This document shows, piece after piece, positions 61,816-64,000 of a DNA stretch of 64,000 nucleotides. The notes beneath the pieces were generated by a model, which had not been told where the DNA came from, ran no database searches, and saw nothing but the letters and a program-made list of their open reading frames with translations. Source of the DNA: Linum tenue (lineage: Eukaryota > Streptophyta > Magnoliopsida > Malpighiales > Linaceae); assembly GCA_946122785.1 (NCBI GenBank), contig CAMGYJ010000002.1:58801703-58865702 (forward strand), read 5' to 3'. Position 1 is the stretch's first letter. Each line of letters begins with the position of its first letter. Position numbers and translations under genes: made by a program.

Positions 61816-62206
61816 TTACGTCTTCGGCGCACTCACTTTTTTGGGTGCATTCAATGCACTCACTTCATAATTGACATTTTGAGCAGGCGATTCATGTCAA
61901 AACAATGTTAATCATCACGTATGATACGACGAACAAGAAACCCCATGAATTGGCACAAAAATTGAAATTGAAGGGTTTATGGATTTATGGATTTAGGGTT
62001 AGGGTTCGTGATTTGGGGTTTAGGACAAAAGTTCAAAATTGAAGGTTTAAAGCTTAGGGTTAATGCATTGATTAGTTGTGATCTTATGCTATATCATCAT
62101 ATTACACTAATCTTGCCAATCAAAATAAAAAATTGATGTCAAGGCTACTTTTAGAGTTGGGTGCATTGAATGCATTCATTTTTGTGAGTGCACCGAAGTA
62201 GCCACC
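61812..62206. mobile_element. MITE with ~45-bp imperfect TIRs
   Basis: Left end ATGGTTACGTCTTCGGCGCA; right end on minus TGGTGGCTACTTCGGTGCAC. Both continue with 'tcac' and 'tgcattcaatgca'. About 395 bp, no ORF. The target duplication cannot be read in the TA run. Confidence 0.7.
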
Positions 62207-62530
62207 ATATAATAGACAATACCCAAAACTTGGAAGCACAAGATGATTAAAGAGAAGGGGAAAATCTTTTTCCTTGTGTTCTCCTTCTTCGCTGAAAAAT
62301 CCCCTTTTCCGTCTCCCTGCACTGGCGACCTTTACTATAAATAAGAAATAGCATTAAAATTGATTTTTATTGACCAACCAGAATTGACTCCTATATCAAA
62401 TTTCAGTGGGCAAGATTTTGATAGCATTTTTTATTGTCTCAATCAGTATAAACTACCAGGAAAACTAATTCGGGCATAATTATGCATATTTTACCCCTCA
62501 TTTCTTAATCGCTTTACTTGGTAAATCATC

Positions 62531-64000
62531 ATATCTCGACCTAATTATACGCTAGGTTGTGCTTCTATTGTTATATTTCAGGTCTTACTACGTGTGGGAA
62601 GGTAGAAGACGAGTTTCGGGACGATTGGAGCCGCAAAACACCAAAAAGTGAAGAAAAGTCAGAAGTCACGGTAGGGACGTGAATGTCACACGACCACGAG
62701 ACTGTGACAATTGTAAGGAGGGCGTTGACTCGCTAAAACACAACAAAGGCCAAGTGTCACCAATGAAAGGGACTGCATTATAGTGGCTCAAGTAATAAAT
62801 ATCGAATCCACGGGTCTCTAGAGTTACTATTACTCAGCTTCAATTCATTATCTAGCAAACGAGATTAAGATAGAACAACTAAAACTACTCTAGCAAACTA
62901 CCATTAAAGTTAATCTAATTACAGGTTGGAAACTCACTTAGGTATGATTCCCCCTAGCCACTAGCTAGATTAATGATTGATGATCTCTAACCTGTTTCAC
63001 TTTCATTCACAATGCGGAGAATACTTAACTAGACCTTGAGTCTCGACTAAAGGAACAAGGCCCTCTTGAGTCAATTGCTTAGAGGGACGTATCCTTCTCT
63101 AGAACAACCGATCAAGGCATTCTGAACTAGATTTCCCTCTATCTAATGAGGTTCTCAATCAATACAAAGCTGTGAATCAACCCTCGACTAAAGCAATCGA
63201 TCCAATACTATCAATCTATGGTGCTCTATTGACCTAATCAGTTATTCGCTCTCATTGGATCAAAGCAGAATCAATAATCTCGACTAAAGCATAATTGAAT
63301 CATGAAAACATGCATAGATTGAATATGAACTCAAGATTATCAAGTAAGAGTACTCATACAATCATCCAATCAAACAAACATAGCTAGGGTTCCTCAAAAC
63401 CTAAGTGAAGGGAAGTTACTCCATAGAGAAGAGAGAGAATGCACTAAGAATCTTCAGATGATCAGTCTTCAAGTCCGGGCTTGTTCCTCGTGCTTCCAAG
63501 GCGAAGAAATCCTCCAATTCCACTCCAAGATTGTCCTGAAATTGCTCTCTCTCTTTTTGGTTCGTCCCTTGGGTGTTTGAGAACCAAAACCCAACTCTCC
63601 CCCTTCAGAATCCGCAAAAATGCATTTATACAGCTCACAAAAGCCAAGTTACGACCCCAAACTTATGGAATGTATTCTGCCTCGCATGGCCCCGAGTTAC
63701 GACCAAAATGGCCAAGTTACGGTCATGGCCGTAACTTTGAAGGCCAGCCCGTAACTCTAGAGAGGCTGCTGTCTTTCGGTCATTTCTCCCTCATCCGAAC
63801 TCTGAATTAGTCGCCGTTTGATTTCAAACGCTTGTAGTCTCGTCCTATTTATTTCAATGCATAGATTACATGATTCTTTGTCCACTAAAAGAGGTATAAA
63901 TCCATTCTTCTTTGGGTCATGCCCGAGTTTCTTCCCCCGAGTCGCCAATTGATCTCCCATTGACTTGATCTCCCATTGACTTGAAACTTGCGCCTATGCT
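62531..64000. repeat. Ty3/gypsy-type LTR/UTR repeat, related to 1-800 and 27590-28035
   Basis: 62560-62740 has 'ggtcttactacgtgtggg' and a run of 'gggacgtgaatgtcac' type motifs. 62890-63300 aligns in order with 27600-28030, and 63380-63760 resembles 100-600. Palindrome-like 'gttacggtcatggccgtaac' sits at 63716-63735. Non-coding; the frames here are not convincing. Probably LTR and untranslated parts of an Athila/Tat-like element that continues beyond the window. Confidence 0.5.

Overview
The window is nuclear DNA of a flowering plant, most likely a eudicot. It holds a plant-type IQD gene, a plant NEK kinase gene, split genes with short AT-rich introns, captured PPR and UGT73-like gene fragments, and typical plant transposon families (Ty3/gypsy, LINE, Mutator, hAT, PIF/Harbinger, Helitron). 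I cannot name the species.

Only about 13 kb (4.3-17.3 kb) is a host gene island. It has three genes: a PUS7/TruD pseudouridine synthase gene on + (4304 or 4463 to 8874, 18 exons), an IQ67-domain (IQD) calmodulin-binding protein gene on - (10731 to 9286, 2 exons), and a NIMA-related kinase gene on - (15949 to 11536, 14 coding exons plus a 5'UTR intron). I rebuilt all three from splice sites, and the reading phases close exactly (672 or 725, 431 and 636 aa). The PUS7 gene has a U12-type AT-AC intron. The NEK gene has a GC-AG intron.

The rest is nested mobile DNA. 1-2170: Ty3/gypsy (Athila-like) pol pseudogene. 3256-3447: LINE RNase H tail. 3503-4173: non-autonomous hAT with a perfect 8-bp target duplication, just upstream of PUS7. 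18134-23598: young non-autonomous LTR retrotransposon with 2.3-kb LTRs. 24355-25329: PIF/Harbinger-like element carrying a PPR fragment. 26318-31090: long-TIR Mutator-like element invaded by a gag-only Ty3/gypsy derivative. 33.4-38.5 kb: hAT elements, one nested in another. 39178-40652: Pack-MULE with a 10-bp target duplication and UGT pieces. 41.6-42.8 and 47.7-48.0 kb: LINE fragments. 49001-54368: a MULE whose five visible exons join into one 881-codon frame encoding a transposase followed by an OTU-type cysteine protease domain, bounded by hairpin repeats, one of them split by a hAT. 55253-60132: a tandem array whose ~322-bp unit is a dimer of two ~160-bp monomers, with an internal inversion. 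60736-61760: Helitron. 61812-62206: MITE. 62531-64000: LTR-type repeat resembling the start of the window.

The host genes do unrelated jobs (RNA modification, calmodulin/microtubule scaffolding, kinase signalling) and show no sign of shared function. The most unusual items are the MULE-OTU element, the two host-fragment carriers, the dimeric inverted satellite and the AT-AC intron.
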